From positions 1 to 64,000 of the forward strand of contig NZ_JAJISC010000002.1 of NCBI RefSeq assembly GCF_024790395.1: 64,000 nucleotides of DNA, written 5' to 3'. Source of the stretch: Halomonas dongshanensis. Its GTDB lineage: Bacteria; Pseudomonadota; Gammaproteobacteria; Pseudomonadales; Halomonadaceae. The position numbers and the translations under genes are program-made. The notes beneath the pieces are model-generated. The model did no database searches. It was not told the origin of the DNA and was given only the letters and a program-made list of their open reading frames with translations. Shown piece after piece: positions 8,534 through 17,010 of the stretch (its first letter is position 1; each line of letters opens with the position of its first letter).

Positions 8534-8866
8534 ATAGAGTTTGCTATAAAGTGATAAATAAAGAGTGGCTTGAAGATCTAGTATTGCTTCCTTCTTATGT
8601 TGACTTTTCAATGCTTATTAAAAAAATAAGTGTTATATTGGATTGTATTATTTTTATTTCTAAATATTTTTTGGTAAGATATATATGTTTACGGTAGTGC
8701 ATAATACTTTTCTAAGTGGCCGATTGTGTCGAGAAAAAGTAGCAATAATCTTGTTTATGTTTCAGTGCTTTGTATTGGGGGTGATGTTTTATAGAGTCGC
8801 TATAAAATGTCACTGTTCAATCAGTAAGCACAGCGCCTCACATCCAAAACTACTAAATACGCCCAC
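8534..8866. other. AT-rich gap without a convincing gene
   Basis: This 333-base stretch continues the low-GC composition of the rhs tail. Short open frames exist, but none has a plausible start site, family resemblance or acceptable codon use. Normal composition resumes near 8820, just before the convergent EAL gene. It probably marks the right edge of the transferred T6SS cargo island. Confidence 0.6.
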
Positions 8867-9643
8867 TCAAACCTCCCCCCGCAGCCCCAAAAGCCGCTCA
8901 CTTAGATTAGGCCCGAGCGTGCCGATTTGGGGGCGGGCGAAGTAGAAGCCTTGCTGGCAGGTGATGCCTGCGCGGGCAAGCCATAGGGCTTCTTCATGGG
9001 TTTCCACGCCTTCGGCGATGAGTGTTGTGCTGAGCTCTTTGGCGAGTGGTACGAGGGCTTTAAGTAGCGCTTGTCGGCGGGGGTCGCTGTCGCAGTTCAT
9101 GACCAATTGGCGGTCTACTTTGAGGCGGTCGGGGGCGAGGATGGTCAGCAGGTCGAAATTGGCGTAGCCGCTGCCGAAGTCGTCGAGCGCGGTTTGAAAG
9201 CCCATGGCGCGGTAGACCTCGATGATGCTTGCGAGATGTTCGCGGTCGCGTACCTTCTCGGTTTCGGTAATCTCGAAGATGAGCTGCTCGGGGGGCCAGC
9301 CGACCTGATGTGAGATGTCGAGGGTGGCTTGAATGCAGGCCTCGGGCTCGTACACCGCATTGGGGAGAAAGTTGATCGATAGCGGCGTGCGCATGTCGAG
9401 CTCGCTAGCCAGCGCGATGGCCTTTACGCGGCATGCTTGGTCGAAGCGGTAGAGTAGGTCATCGGTAACGCGAGAGATGACGCTCCAGGCCGATTCTCCC
9501 TGGGGGCCACGCACCAGCGCCTCGTAAGCCACGGTGCGTGCGCTGGCGATATCCACAATGGGCTGAAACGCCATGGTAAAGGCAAAAGGCAGCTCGCCTT
9601 CGCAGCGCTTGCACATGCCATTGACTCGCGCGCAGTGCCCCAT
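8867..9643 (-). CDS. EAL-domain cyclic-di-GMP phosphodiesterase
   Basis: This 258-residue protein is essentially a stand-alone EAL domain that would hydrolyse cyclic-di-GMP to pGpG. The active-site set looks complete: YEALVRG with the metal-binding Glu at residue 41, INFLPN, FEITETE, the DDFGSGYAN loop, DRLKVDRQ with the catalytic Lys, AEGVET and QGFYFARP. No GGDEF or sensory domain is attached. The first 15 residues carry H3, C4, C11 and C14 (GHC-x6-C-x2-C), a possible metal or redox site. The start is supported by AGGAG about 9 bases upstream. It is transcribed in the same direction as the glutaryl-CoA genes but is separated from them by 100 bases, so it may have its own promoter. It converges with the T6SS island. 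Confidence 0.88.
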   Translation of the reverse strand: MGHCARVNGMCKRCEGELPFAFTMAFQPIVDIASARTVAYEALVRGPQGESAWSVISRVTDDLLYRFDQACRVKAIALASELDMRTPLSINFLPNAVYEPEACIQATLDISHQVGWPPEQLIFEITETEKVRDREHLASIIEVYRAMGFQTALDDFGSGYANFDLLTILAPDRLKVDRQLVMNCDSDPRRQALLKALVPLAKELSTTLIAEGVETHEEALWLARAGITCQQGFYFARPQIGTLGPNLSERLLGLRGEV

Positions 9644-9743
9644 GGGTGCTTCTCCTCTCTAATCGCCATTATCTCTAGGACCAAACGTTTACACCCAGCC
9701 CTTAAGGCCAAGCGACTGATCTAGCATCATGACCCTAGTGTAG

Positions 9744-10970
9744 TCAGATCACACCGGCGGCGCGTAGGGCTTGGCGCTGTTCTTGGCTGATCCCGATCTC
9801 ATCGAGCACGCGTTCGGTGTGCTCGCCGAGCATCGGTGGGGCGCTAGTGGCTGAGAGCGTTTGGCCGTTGAAGCGAATGGGGTTGGCGACGAGATCGACG
9901 CTGCCTGCCTGAGGATGTGGCAGGGTCTGCTTGAGCCCCCGGGCCTTGACGTGAGCGTCGTCGAAGACGCGATCGAGCGTATTGATCGGGCCGCAGGGCA
10001 CGCCTACCGCTTCGAAGGCGGCAAGCCAAGCGTCGAGCCCACGCAGGGCTAGGGCGGCGTCGAGCAGGGGGACGAGGTCGTCGCGATTCGCTACGCGGGC
10101 GCCGTTGGTGGCAAAGCGCGCATCCTCGCATAGAGTAGGTTGCTCGATCACTTGGCAAAAGCGCTTGAACTGCTCGTCGTTGCCTACGGCGACGATGATA
10201 TGGCCATCTTGGGTGGCAAACGCCTGGTAAGGCACGATGTTGGGGTGGGCGTTACCCAGGCGCTGGGGGACTTGGTGCGAAGTGAGGTAATTCATCGCCT
10301 GATTGGCTAGCACGCCCACCTGCACGTCCATCAGCGCCAGATCGATATGGCCGCCCGTGCCGGTATCCCGACGCTGGTAGAGCGCGGCGAGCACGGCATT
10401 GGCGGCATACAGGCCGGTGAAGATATCGGTGATCGCTACACCCACCTTCACCGGGCCGCCGCCGGGCGCCTCGTCTGGCTGGCCGGTGAGGCTCATCAAG
10501 CCTCCCATGGCCTGAATCATGAAGTCGTAGCCTGCGCGATGCGCGTAGGGGCTCTCTTGGCCGAATCCTGTGATCGAGCAGTAAATCAGCCCCGGATTGA
10601 GCGCCTTCAGACTTGGGTAGTCGAGCCCGTACTTCTTGAGGCCGCCGACCTTGAAGTTCTCGAGCAGTACGTCGGCGTCTTTCACCAGCGCCTTGATCAG
10701 GTCCTGGCCCTCGGGGTGAGCCATGTCCACAGTGACCGAGCGCTTGCCGCGATTGGCGCATAGATAGTAGGCCGACTCGAAACTTTCACCCAGGCCTTCT
10801 CCAAGCCAAGGTGGGCCCCAGTGACGGGTGTCGTCGCCGCTGCCGGGGCGTTCGATCTTGATCACCTCGGCGCCCAGGTCGGCGAGCAGCTGCCCGCACC
10901 AGGGGCCGGCGAGCACGCGGGAAAGATCGAGCACCTTGACCCCCGCCAGGGGCGCTAGCGTATCGCTCAT
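9744..10970 (-). CDS. gcdG: CaiB/BaiF family CoA-transferase, probably succinyl-CoA:glutarate CoA-transferase
   Basis: This 408-residue class III CoA-transferase moves CoA between acyl-CoA and carboxylic acid via an anhydride on an aspartate. The family N-terminus (LAGVKVLDLSRVLAGPWC) is clear, as is the AGYDFMIQAMGGLMSLTG segment with the expected catalytic Asp. It lies 22 bases downstream of a glutaryl-CoA dehydrogenase gene on the same strand, with an AAGGAG ribosome site. In Pseudomonas and relatives this pair (gcdH–gcdG) activates glutarate to glutaryl-CoA and oxidises it, completing lysine or C5-dicarboxylate breakdown. The substrate is inferred from this neighbourhood, since CaiB/BaiF sequence alone does not fix it. 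Confidence 0.82.
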   Translation of the reverse strand: MSDTLAPLAGVKVLDLSRVLAGPWCGQLLADLGAEVIKIERPGSGDDTRHWGPPWLGEGLGESFESAYYLCANRGKRSVTVDMAHPEGQDLIKALVKDADVLLENFKVGGLKKYGLDYPSLKALNPGLIYCSITGFGQESPYAHRAGYDFMIQAMGGLMSLTGQPDEAPGGGPVKVGVAITDIFTGLYAANAVLAALYQRRDTGTGGHIDLALMDVQVGVLANQAMNYLTSHQVPQRLGNAHPNIVPYQAFATQDGHIIVAVGNDEQFKRFCQVIEQPTLCEDARFATNGARVANRDDLVPLLDAALALRGLDAWLAAFEAVGVPCGPINTLDRVFDDAHVKARGLKQTLPHPQAGSVDLVANPIRFNGQTLSATSAPPMLGEHTERVLDEIGISQEQRQALRAAGVI

Positions 10971-10992
10971 GCGGGCTCCTTGAGGTCGCGGT

Positions 10993-12171
10993 TTAGAAGA
11001 ACGCCTGCAGGCCGGTCTGGGCGCGGCCCAGAATCAGCGCGTGCACGTCGTGGGTGCCTTCGTAGGTGTTGACCGACTCCAGGTTCACCATATGACGAAT
11101 CACTCCGTATTCGTCGGACACGCCGTTGCCGCCGTGCATGTCTCGCGAAAGCCGGGCGATATCCAGCGCCTTGCCGCAGTTATTGCGCTTGATCAATGAG
11201 ACCATTTCCGGCGTCCAGTTGCCCGCATCCATCAAACGGCCCACCTGTAGCGCGGCTTGAAGGCCTAAGGTGATTTCGGTCTGCATGTCGGCGAGTTTTT
11301 TCTGGATCAACTGGTTGGCGGCCAAGGGGCGGCCGAACTGCTTACGGTCCAGGGTGTACTGGCGCGCGGCATGCCAGCAGAACTCGGCAGTGCCCATCAC
11401 GCCCCAGGCGATGCCGTAGCGGGCCTTGTTCAAGCAACCGAAGGGGCCTTTCAGACCACTGACATTGGGCAGAAGGTTCTCTTCGGGAACGAAGGCGTTA
11501 TCTAGCACGATCTCCCCGGTAATCGAGGCGCGCAGCGACACCTTGCCCTCGATTTTCGGTGTGGAGAAGCCTTCCGTTCCACGCTCGACGATGAAGCCTT
11601 TGATCTGGTTGTCGTGGGCGGCGGATTTGGCCCAGACCACGGCGATATCGGCGATTGGGCTGTTGGTGATCCACATCTTGGCGCCGGTCAGGCGGTAGCC
11701 GCCATCGACCTTCTCGGCCCGAGTGATCATCGAACCGGGATCGGAGCCGTGGTCCGGCTCGGTGAGTCCGAAGCAGCCGACCAGCTCACCGGTGGCAAGC
11801 CGGGGCAGGTATTTCTGTTTTTGCTCTTCACTGCCGTAGGTTTCGATGGGGTACATCACCAAAGAGGACTGCACGCTCATCGCCGAACGATAACCGGAAT
11901 CCACCCGCTCCACTTCACGTGCGATTAGCCCGTAAGCCACGTGGTTGACCCCGGCACCGCCATACGCCTCGGACACGGTAGCGCCCAGCAAGCCCAGCTC
12001 ACCCATCTCGGTCATGATCTCGCGGTCGAAGCGCTCCTCGCGGAAGGCGCCAAGCACGCGGGGCTGAAGATTTTCCTGGCAGTAGTCGTGAGCGGCATCG
12101 CGGATCTGGCGCTCTTCGTCGCTGAGCTGCTGTTCGAGCAGCAGCGGATCGTCCCAGTTGAAGCGTGACAT
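10993..12171 (-). CDS. gcdH: Glutaryl-CoA dehydrogenase
   Basis: This 392-residue FAD-dependent acyl-CoA dehydrogenase oxidises and decarboxylates glutaryl-CoA to crotonyl-CoA and passes electrons to electron-transfer flavoprotein. Family features include [16 protein letters not shown] in the flavin-binding region, [12 protein letters not shown] and the C-terminal [18 protein letters not shown], with the catalytic Glu in YEGT. The N-terminal [18 protein letters not shown] and overall length are those of GcdH rather than other acyl-CoA dehydrogenases. AAGGAG precedes the ATG by 7 bases. It is the first gene of a gcdH–gcdG pair and has a large inverted repeat about 100 bases upstream that may be its operator. 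Confidence 0.92.
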   Translation of the reverse strand: MSRFNWDDPLLLEQQLSDEERQIRDAAHDYCQENLQPRVLGAFREERFDREIMTEMGELGLLGATVSEAYGGAGVNHVAYGLIAREVERVDSGYRSAMSVQSSLVMYPIETYGSEEQKQKYLPRLATGELVGCFGLTEPDHGSDPGSMITRAEKVDGGYRLTGAKMWITNSPIADIAVVWAKSAAHDNQIKGFIVERGTEGFSTPKIEGKVSLRASITGEIVLDNAFVPEENLLPNVSGLKGPFGCLNKARYGIAWGVMGTAEFCWHAARQYTLDRKQFGRPLAANQLIQKKLADMQTEITLGLQAALQVGRLMDAGNWTPEMVSLIKRNNCGKALDIARLSRDMHGGNGVSDEYGVIRHMVNLESVNTYEGTHDVHALILGRAQTGLQAFF

Positions 12172-12266
12172 GCAAGACTCCTTCGGTAGCGGGGCAGGCC
12201 GTTGGCTGTTGTTATCGCCTTAGGCACCGATGCGGATGGATGATTTCCTGAGTGCTGGCAATGTAT

Positions 12267-12306
12267 CGCCACTTGATAAAAATATCTACATTTTTATCAA
12301 GTGGCG
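12267..12306. promoter_or_regulatory. Perfect 16-bp inverted repeat between the GntR gene and gcdH, candidate operator
   Basis: CGCCACTTGATAAAAA (12267–12282) and its exact reverse complement (12291–12306) flank an 8-base spacer. It lies 26 bases after the stop of the GntR-family gene and about 95 bases upstream of the gcdH start, both on the minus strand. The T/A run is at the inner end of the stem, so it is not a classical terminator. A dimer-binding operator for the neighbouring regulator in the gcdH promoter is the better reading. An RNA hairpin with some termination or processing role is the alternative. Confidence 0.55.
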
Positions 12307-12331
12307 TAATTTTTCGAGTTGATTGATAGCG

Positions 12332-13021
12332 CTAGCGAATGTGGCGGGCTTTTAGCACGCGGGTGATGATCGGTACGGGCGTCATCAGGTGATCGCGCAT
12401 TAGCTGACCGGCACGCTCGACGTCGCGCTCGAAGATGACGTCAACCAGCGCGGCGTGCTCTTGGCGCTTGGTGTCAAGGGCAGCGGGCGACATCACCGTC
12501 TCTTGCAGCCAAAGGTGGCGGTAGCGCTCGACCTGGTGGAACAAACCATCGCGAACCTGCAGCAGATGGGGCGAGTTGCAGCCGCTGGCGATGGCGGTGT
12601 GAAACGCCTGATGACGCTGATCCCAACTGTCGAGCAGATCATCGGGGGTGTTCACTTCGGTGATCTTGGCCAAGCGGTGGGCGCTCGCCAACACGCTGGC
12701 CTCCCAGGCGTCGTCGCCGCGCTCGATCGCAAGGCGCAGGATCAACCCTTCGAGCTGGGCGCGGGCATCGTAGATGTCGTTCAACTCGGCCAGTGACATG
12801 GGCGCCACGCGATACCCGCGCTGGCTGATGGCGACCACCAAGCGGTCGGCGACGAGCTGCGAAAGCGCTTCGCGCAGGGGGCCGGTACTGGTGCCGTAGC
12901 GCTCCTTGAGTCGGCTCATGACGAGCTTTTCGTCGGCGCCGAAATGGCCGCGAATGATGTCGCGCTTGAGCGCTTGGTAAGCGCTGATGGCCAGGTTGGG
13001 GCGCGCGTGCGATGGCTCCAT
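12332..13021 (-). CDS. GntR-family (FCD) transcriptional regulator of the glutaryl-CoA/TRAP locus
   Basis: This 229-residue protein has an N-terminal winged helix (residues ~10–75, AYQALKRDIIRGHFGADEKL … GTSTGPLREALSQLVADRLV) and a C-terminal all-helical FCD ligand domain with His residues suited to metal and carboxylate binding (RHQAFHTAI, HAALVDVIFERD). FCD regulators usually sense small carboxylic acids. It sits upstream of gcdH–gcdG on the same strand and is divergent from the TAXI TRAP operon, so it probably represses one or both. GlaR/CsiR, the glutarate-responsive repressor of enterobacteria, belongs to the same family. The inducer glutarate is therefore a reasonable inference, not shown by sequence. 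Confidence 0.85.
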   Translation of the reverse strand: MEPSHARPNLAISAYQALKRDIIRGHFGADEKLVMSRLKERYGTSTGPLREALSQLVADRLVVAISQRGYRVAPMSLAELNDIYDARAQLEGLILRLAIERGDDAWEASVLASAHRLAKITEVNTPDDLLDSWDQRHQAFHTAIASGCNSPHLLQVRDGLFHQVERYRHLWLQETVMSPAALDTKRQEHAALVDVIFERDVERAGQLMRDHLMTPVPIITRVLKARHIR

Positions 13022-13365
13022 GCAAACTCCTTGTCGGCGCAGAAAGGCAATCGGGGGAAATCGAATGGCGGCATTATGAGCAAAACGTAAAAATTTTGCA
13101 GAGACGACGATATTTTTAGCTGGCCGCGCTTACGCTTTTTTAAGCCACGTCTTCGCTCGAAAAGCCCGCCGCGCCGGGCGCCGTGGCGATTGCACTCGAT
13201 GCAATACCAAAACGCGCAGAAAAAGTATTAGCAATTCCTCCTATTAGCAACGCTGCCCTGGCGGTGCTAACGTCCTTTCATCGCTTTCGTATACGCGAAG
13301 GCGGTGGCTTCCAACCTCCTAGCGTCACCCATATCAACAAGTCCAAACAGGACGGAGGACATACC
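13022..13365. promoter_or_regulatory. Divergent control region between the GntR gene and the TRAP operon
   Basis: This 344-base region should hold promoters for both directions. An AT-rich segment at 13075–13115 contains the inverted repeat GCAAAA-N8-TTTTGC (13080–13099), whose 8-base spacing equals that of the larger repeat upstream of gcdH. A frame open from 13183 into the binding-protein gene lacks a ribosome site before 13354 and is not coding. GGAGG at 13354–13358 serves the TRAP binding-protein start at 13366. Confidence 0.45.
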
Positions 13366-14325
13366 ATGCGTACTCTGAAATATGCCGCCGCAGCGTCGAT
13401 GCTCGCGGTTGCGCTACCGGCCAGCGCTCAGCAGCTCTCCATTGCCACTGGCGGTACCGGCGGCACCTACTATCCCATCGGCGGTGGCCTGGCCGAGATG
13501 ATCAACCGCCACATCGAGGGTGCCCAGGCGACGGCGGAAGTGACGGGAGCTTCGGTCGAGAACATGGGGCTGATCATGCGCGGCGACGCCGATCTCGCGC
13601 TGGTACTGGCCGATACCGCTTACCAAGCCTACACCGGTACCGGCGACTTCGAAGGCCGCCAGATCGAAAACGCCCGCGCGCTGGCCTCGGTCTACCCCAA
13701 CGCCGTGCAGCTGGTCACGTTGGCCGAGTCGGACATCCACACCATTGCCGATCTGGCGGGTAAGCGCGTTTCCGTCGGCGCGCCGGGCAGCGGCACCGAG
13801 CTCAACGCGCGTGCGCTGCTCGAAGCCAACGGCATCTCCTACGAAGACTTCACGCCTCAGCGGCTCAACTTCAACGAAACCGCCGATGCCATTCGCGATG
13901 GCGACATCGACGCCGGGTTCTGGAGCGTAGGACCGCCGACGAGCTCGATCTTGAACCTCGCCACGACGCGCGATGTGCGTCTGATCGGTCTCTCCGACGA
14001 GGAGATCAGCAACGCCCAGGAAGAGGAGCCGGTATTCGCCACCTACGAACTCGCCGCAGGCATGTACGACGGTATGGACGAGGCGGTACAGACCATCGGC
14101 ATTCCCAACGTACTGGTCGTCAATGCCGATATGGACGAAGAGTTGGCTTACGAGCTGACGCAGCTGCTGTTCGAAAACATCGACGAACTGATCGCCGTAC
14201 ACCCGGCGGCCAATGACACCACCGTCGAGTTCACCCTCAACTCCACGCCGGTACCGCTGCATCCGGGCGCCATCCGCTACTTCGAAGAGACGGGTACCGA
14301 GATTCCCGATCGCCTGCGTCCGTAA
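13366..14325 (+). CDS. TAXI-family TRAP transporter substrate-binding protein
   Basis: From the ATG with GGAGG 7 bases upstream, the product is 319 residues. Residues 1–22 are a signal peptide ending in ASA|QQ. The mature start, LSIATGGTGGTYYPIGGGLAE, is the hallmark of TAXI (TRAP-associated extracytoplasmic immunogenic) binding proteins, which capture a carboxylate in the periplasm. VSVGAPGSGTELNARALLE and GFWSVGPPTSSI are further family segments. It is first in an operon with a DUF1850 gene and a fused TRAP permease. Known TAXI ligands include glutamate and 2-oxoglutarate. Divergence from the glutaryl-CoA genes suggests a C5 dicarboxylate, possibly glutarate, which is inference. Confidence 0.92.
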   Translation: MRTLKYAAAASMLAVALPASAQQLSIATGGTGGTYYPIGGGLAEMINRHIEGAQATAEVTGASVENMGLIMRGDADLALVLADTAYQAYTGTGDFEGRQIENARALASVYPNAVQLVTLAESDIHTIADLAGKRVSVGAPGSGTELNARALLEANGISYEDFTPQRLNFNETADAIRDGDIDAGFWSVGPPTSSILNLATTRDVRLIGLSDEEISNAQEEEPVFATYELAAGMYDGMDEAVQTIGIPNVLVVNADMDEELAYELTQLLFENIDELIAVHPAANDTTVEFTLNSTPVPLHPGAIRYFEETGTEIPDRLRP

Positions 14326-14335
14326 GCTCGCCAGC

Positions 14336-14866
14336 ATGCGACTCAAGGTAAGCTTGCGCGCTCTGCTAGCGCTTGGTGCGATGGCGATGAGTGGGGGACA
14401 CGGCGCTCTGGCCCAGGTGGCCGGGGCGCCGTTCGATCGGCTTCTCGAAGCGCGTACCAGCGAAGGTGAACGGCTCGTCGCCATCCCCATCGCCGCTGGC
14501 GAGCGCTGGTGTGTGAAGTGGAACCACTCGGTCGAGCACTTCACCGTGCTCGATTGCTACCGCAACGTCGAGGGCGCCATGCAGTTGGAGCGTAGCCACC
14601 AGCCCGACTTTGCCGCCGGGCTTGGGCCTACGCTCGGGCGCGGCGTGCAGCGCTCAGACGGCGAAGGCGGTTATTGGATCGAAGAGATCGACGAGCCGGT
14701 ACCGGGCAATCGCTACTTTCTACGCGTGGGCGCACCCGGCGTCGACCACCGCTTGGTGTGGCAGAAAGCGGGCGAGATATCCGAGTTCAACCTGAGCGCC
14801 TATGTTCCCGGGCAGCGCGTGACCCTTCAGCTCGTCGCCCCCACGACGGCATCCGAATCACCCTAA
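14336..14866 (+). CDS. DUF1850 protein of the TAXI TRAP operon
   Basis: This 176-residue protein begins 10 bases after the binding-protein stop. Residues 1–27 look like a signal peptide (LRALLALGAMAMSGGHGALA). The mature part has the DUF1850 features WCVKWNHSVEH near residue 60 and a later YFLRVGAPGVDHRLVW. DUF1850 genes recur between binding protein and permease in TAXI systems. Their role is unknown, possibly helping ligand delivery or assembly in the periplasm. The reading frame extends upstream of this ATG into the previous gene, but the overlapping segment is out of frame with that gene and not credible. Confidence 0.8.
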   Translation: MRLKVSLRALLALGAMAMSGGHGALAQVAGAPFDRLLEARTSEGERLVAIPIAAGERWCVKWNHSVEHFTVLDCYRNVEGAMQLERSHQPDFAAGLGPTLGRGVQRSDGEGGYWIEEIDEPVPGNRYFLRVGAPGVDHRLVWQKAGEISEFNLSAYVPGQRVTLQLVAPTTASESP

Positions 14867-14917
14867 GTTCGACTGCGTATTCAACGCCGCTGACCTGACA
14901 ACCATCCCGAGGATCTC

Positions 14918-16939
14918 ATGAGCGAATCCAACCAGCCGCCGGTTTTGATGCCGGGCGGCAATGCGATCCAGCCCCGTGTGCTGCTTTGGGCGATCACCCT
15001 CGTGGCGGTGAGCCTGTCCCTATTTCAGCTCTATTCGGCGGGTATTCAGCCGTTGGGGCTCTTCTACCAGCGCAGTATCCACTTAGCGCTGATCATGATG
15101 TTGGCGTTTCTTATGTTCCCTGCCTTTGGCCCCGGGCGTAAACGCGGCCCGCTGGGCGGCATCATCGATCTGGTGTTCTTTGCCGGTGCCGTACTCACCG
15201 GCGGTTACTTGGTCATCTACCTCGACGATATTTTCGGCCGCGCCGGATTCTGGAGCCAGACCGACATCGTCGTGGCCTGTATCGCCACCGTGACCGTGCT
15301 CGAAGCCAGTCGGCGCGCTGTGGGCTTTGGCATGACATTGATCGGTATCATCGCCATCGTGTACGCCTTTGCCGGGCCGCGCGGCGAGCTGCCGTGGCTG
15401 GGAAATTTGATGCCCGGCATTCTCGAACACCGCGGCTATACGCTGGACCGTGTAGCCGGGCAACTCTACCTCGGCCAGGAGGGCATCTTTGGTCTACCGC
15501 TGGGCGTGGCGGCGACCTATATCTTCATCTTTGTGCTCTTCGGCGCCTTCCTCGAAAGCACCGGGGCGGGCAAGTTCTTCATCGACATGGCCTACGCCGC
15601 CACGGGACGCCAGCGCGGCGGCCCGGCCAAGGCGGCAGTGCTGGCCTCGGCGGGAATGGGCTCGATTTCGGGCAGCGCCATCGCCAACGTGGTGACCACC
15701 GGTGCCTTCACCATTCCGCTAATGAAAAAGCTCGGCTACAAGCCGCATCAGGCCGGCGGTATCGAAGCGGCGGCCTCCACCGGCGGGCAGATCATGCCGC
15801 CGCTCATGGGCGCCGGGGCCTTCTTGATCGCCGAATACACCAATACGCCTTATCTCGATATCGTCAAGGTGAGCATTCTTCCGGCGATCATGTACTTCTC
15901 CACCGTCTATCTGTTCGTTCACATCATCGCGCTCAAGCAGGGGATGCAGGGCATGCCCAAAAGCGAGCTGCCGCAGATGCGCCAAGTGATGCGCGATGGC
16001 TGGCACTTCCTACTGCCGCTCGCGGTGCTAGTGTGGCTTTTGGTGCTGAACATGTCGCCCATGCGGGTGGGCTACTACGCCGTCATCACCATGCTGGCGG
16101 TGGCCGCGCTGCGCTACGTGCTGTGGTACTTCTTCGTCGCGCCGCAGCAGGGCCAGCCGGTGACGCTTACGCGCACGCTGGACGTTCTCAAGGCTGGGTT
16201 CTTCAAGCTGGTGGAGGGCTTGGAGCTCGGCGCGCGTAACGCCGTGGCGGTCTCCATGGCCTGCGCCGTAGCGGGCATCATCGTCGGCGTGGTGGGGCTG
16301 ACCGGGCTAGGGCTCAAGTTCTCCTCGATGATGCTGGCCTTCTCTGGCGGCAACCTGGTGCTGGCGCTAGTCATGGTGCTGCTGGCGAGTCTCGTGCTGG
16401 GGATGGGGCTGCCGGTGACGGCAAGTTATATCGTGCTGATCGTGTTGGTCGGCCCTGCGCTGACCGCCGAATTCGGCGTGCCGCTGCTGATCGCTCACCT
16501 GGTGGTGTTCTGGTACTCCCAGGACTCCAACGTAACGCCGCCAATTGCGCTTGCCGGCTTTGCCGGGGCCGCGATTGCGGGCAGTAAGCCCATGGCGACC
16601 GGCCTGCAAGCGTGGAAGTTCGCCAAGGGGCTCTATCTGATTCCGCTTTTCATGGTGTTCAATCCCGAGATCATCATCGGCGGGCCGGTTCCGGTGGTGA
16701 TCTGGAACGGCGTGATTGCCCTGGTGGCTTTGGGCGCCTTTGCTGCAGCGTTGGAGGGCTATCTGTTCACCCGCATGTCGTGGCTGCCGCGTATCGTCAT
16801 CACCGCAGCCATCGTCGGGGTGTTCTACCCAAGCCTTGTGACCGAAGTGGCGGGCGTGGTGGCGATGGTGGTACTGATGACCGCCAACTGGCTGGCGAGC
16901 CGCCGCGAAACGTCTCCCCCGCAGCCCGCTGGCACTTAA
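14918..16939 (+). CDS. TAXI TRAP transporter, fused small and large permease subunits
   Basis: This 673-residue membrane protein combines the 4-helix DctQ-like and 12-helix DctM-like parts in one chain, as is standard for TAXI TRAP systems. The N-terminal ~190 residues hold the small-subunit helices. From ~residue 190 the large subunit shows GAFLESTGAGKFFIDMA, GMGSISGSAIANVVTTGAFT and STGGQIMPPLMGAGAFLIAE, which form the sodium and substrate site. VLGMGLPVTASYIVLI and SQDSNVTPPIALAGF follow in the second half. TRAP transporters are sodium-driven, which suits a halophile. It is the last gene of the operon, followed by a hairpin terminator. Confidence 0.93.
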   Translation: MSESNQPPVLMPGGNAIQPRVLLWAITLVAVSLSLFQLYSAGIQPLGLFYQRSIHLALIMMLAFLMFPAFGPGRKRGPLGGIIDLVFFAGAVLTGGYLVIYLDDIFGRAGFWSQTDIVVACIATVTVLEASRRAVGFGMTLIGIIAIVYAFAGPRGELPWLGNLMPGILEHRGYTLDRVAGQLYLGQEGIFGLPLGVAATYIFIFVLFGAFLESTGAGKFFIDMAYAATGRQRGGPAKAAVLASAGMGSISGSAIANVVTTGAFTIPLMKKLGYKPHQAGGIEAAASTGGQIMPPLMGAGAFLIAEYTNTPYLDIVKVSILPAIMYFSTVYLFVHIIALKQGMQGMPKSELPQMRQVMRDGWHFLLPLAVLVWLLVLNMSPMRVGYYAVITMLAVAALRYVLWYFFVAPQQGQPVTLTRTLDVLKAGFFKLVEGLELGARNAVAVSMACAVAGIIVGVVGLTGLGLKFSSMMLAFSGGNLVLALVMVLLASLVLGMGLPVTASYIVLIVLVGPALTAEFGVPLLIAHLVVFWYSQDSNVTPPIALAGFAGAAIAGSKPMATGLQAWKFAKGLYLIPLFMVFNPEIIIGGPVPVVIWNGVIALVALGAFAAALEGYLFTRMSWLPRIVITAAIVGVFYPSLVTEVAGVVAMVVLMTANWLASRRETSPPQPAGT

Positions 16940-16959
16940 AGCGCTGCTTGTCCAAGAAA

Positions 16960-16996
16960 AAAGCCCGACGATAGTGTTATCGCCGGGCTTTGTTTT
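16960..16996. terminator. Bidirectional terminator between the TRAP permease gene and mrcA
   Basis: AAAGCCCG…CGGGCTTT with an inner CGATA/TTATCG pairing forms a stable hairpin. T-rich sequence follows on the plus strand and A-rich sequence precedes it, so it can serve both convergent genes. Confidence 0.85.
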
Positions 16997-17010
16997 ACCG
17001 CGTGTATGAC

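Noticed and set aside
8512..8945. Two short open frames after the Rhs immunity candidate
   Set aside because: They are AT-rich with poor starts, and the second runs into the EAL gene on the opposite strand. Neither resembles a protein family.
12267..12306. Inverted repeat as a simple terminator of the GntR gene
   Set aside because: The T tract lies inside the stem next to the loop rather than after it, so classical intrinsic termination is unlikely. An operator was preferred, with the hairpin role kept as an alternative.
13414..14544. 376-codon minus-strand open frame
   Set aside because: It is antisense to the TAXI binding protein and DUF1850 genes and has no protein-like motifs.
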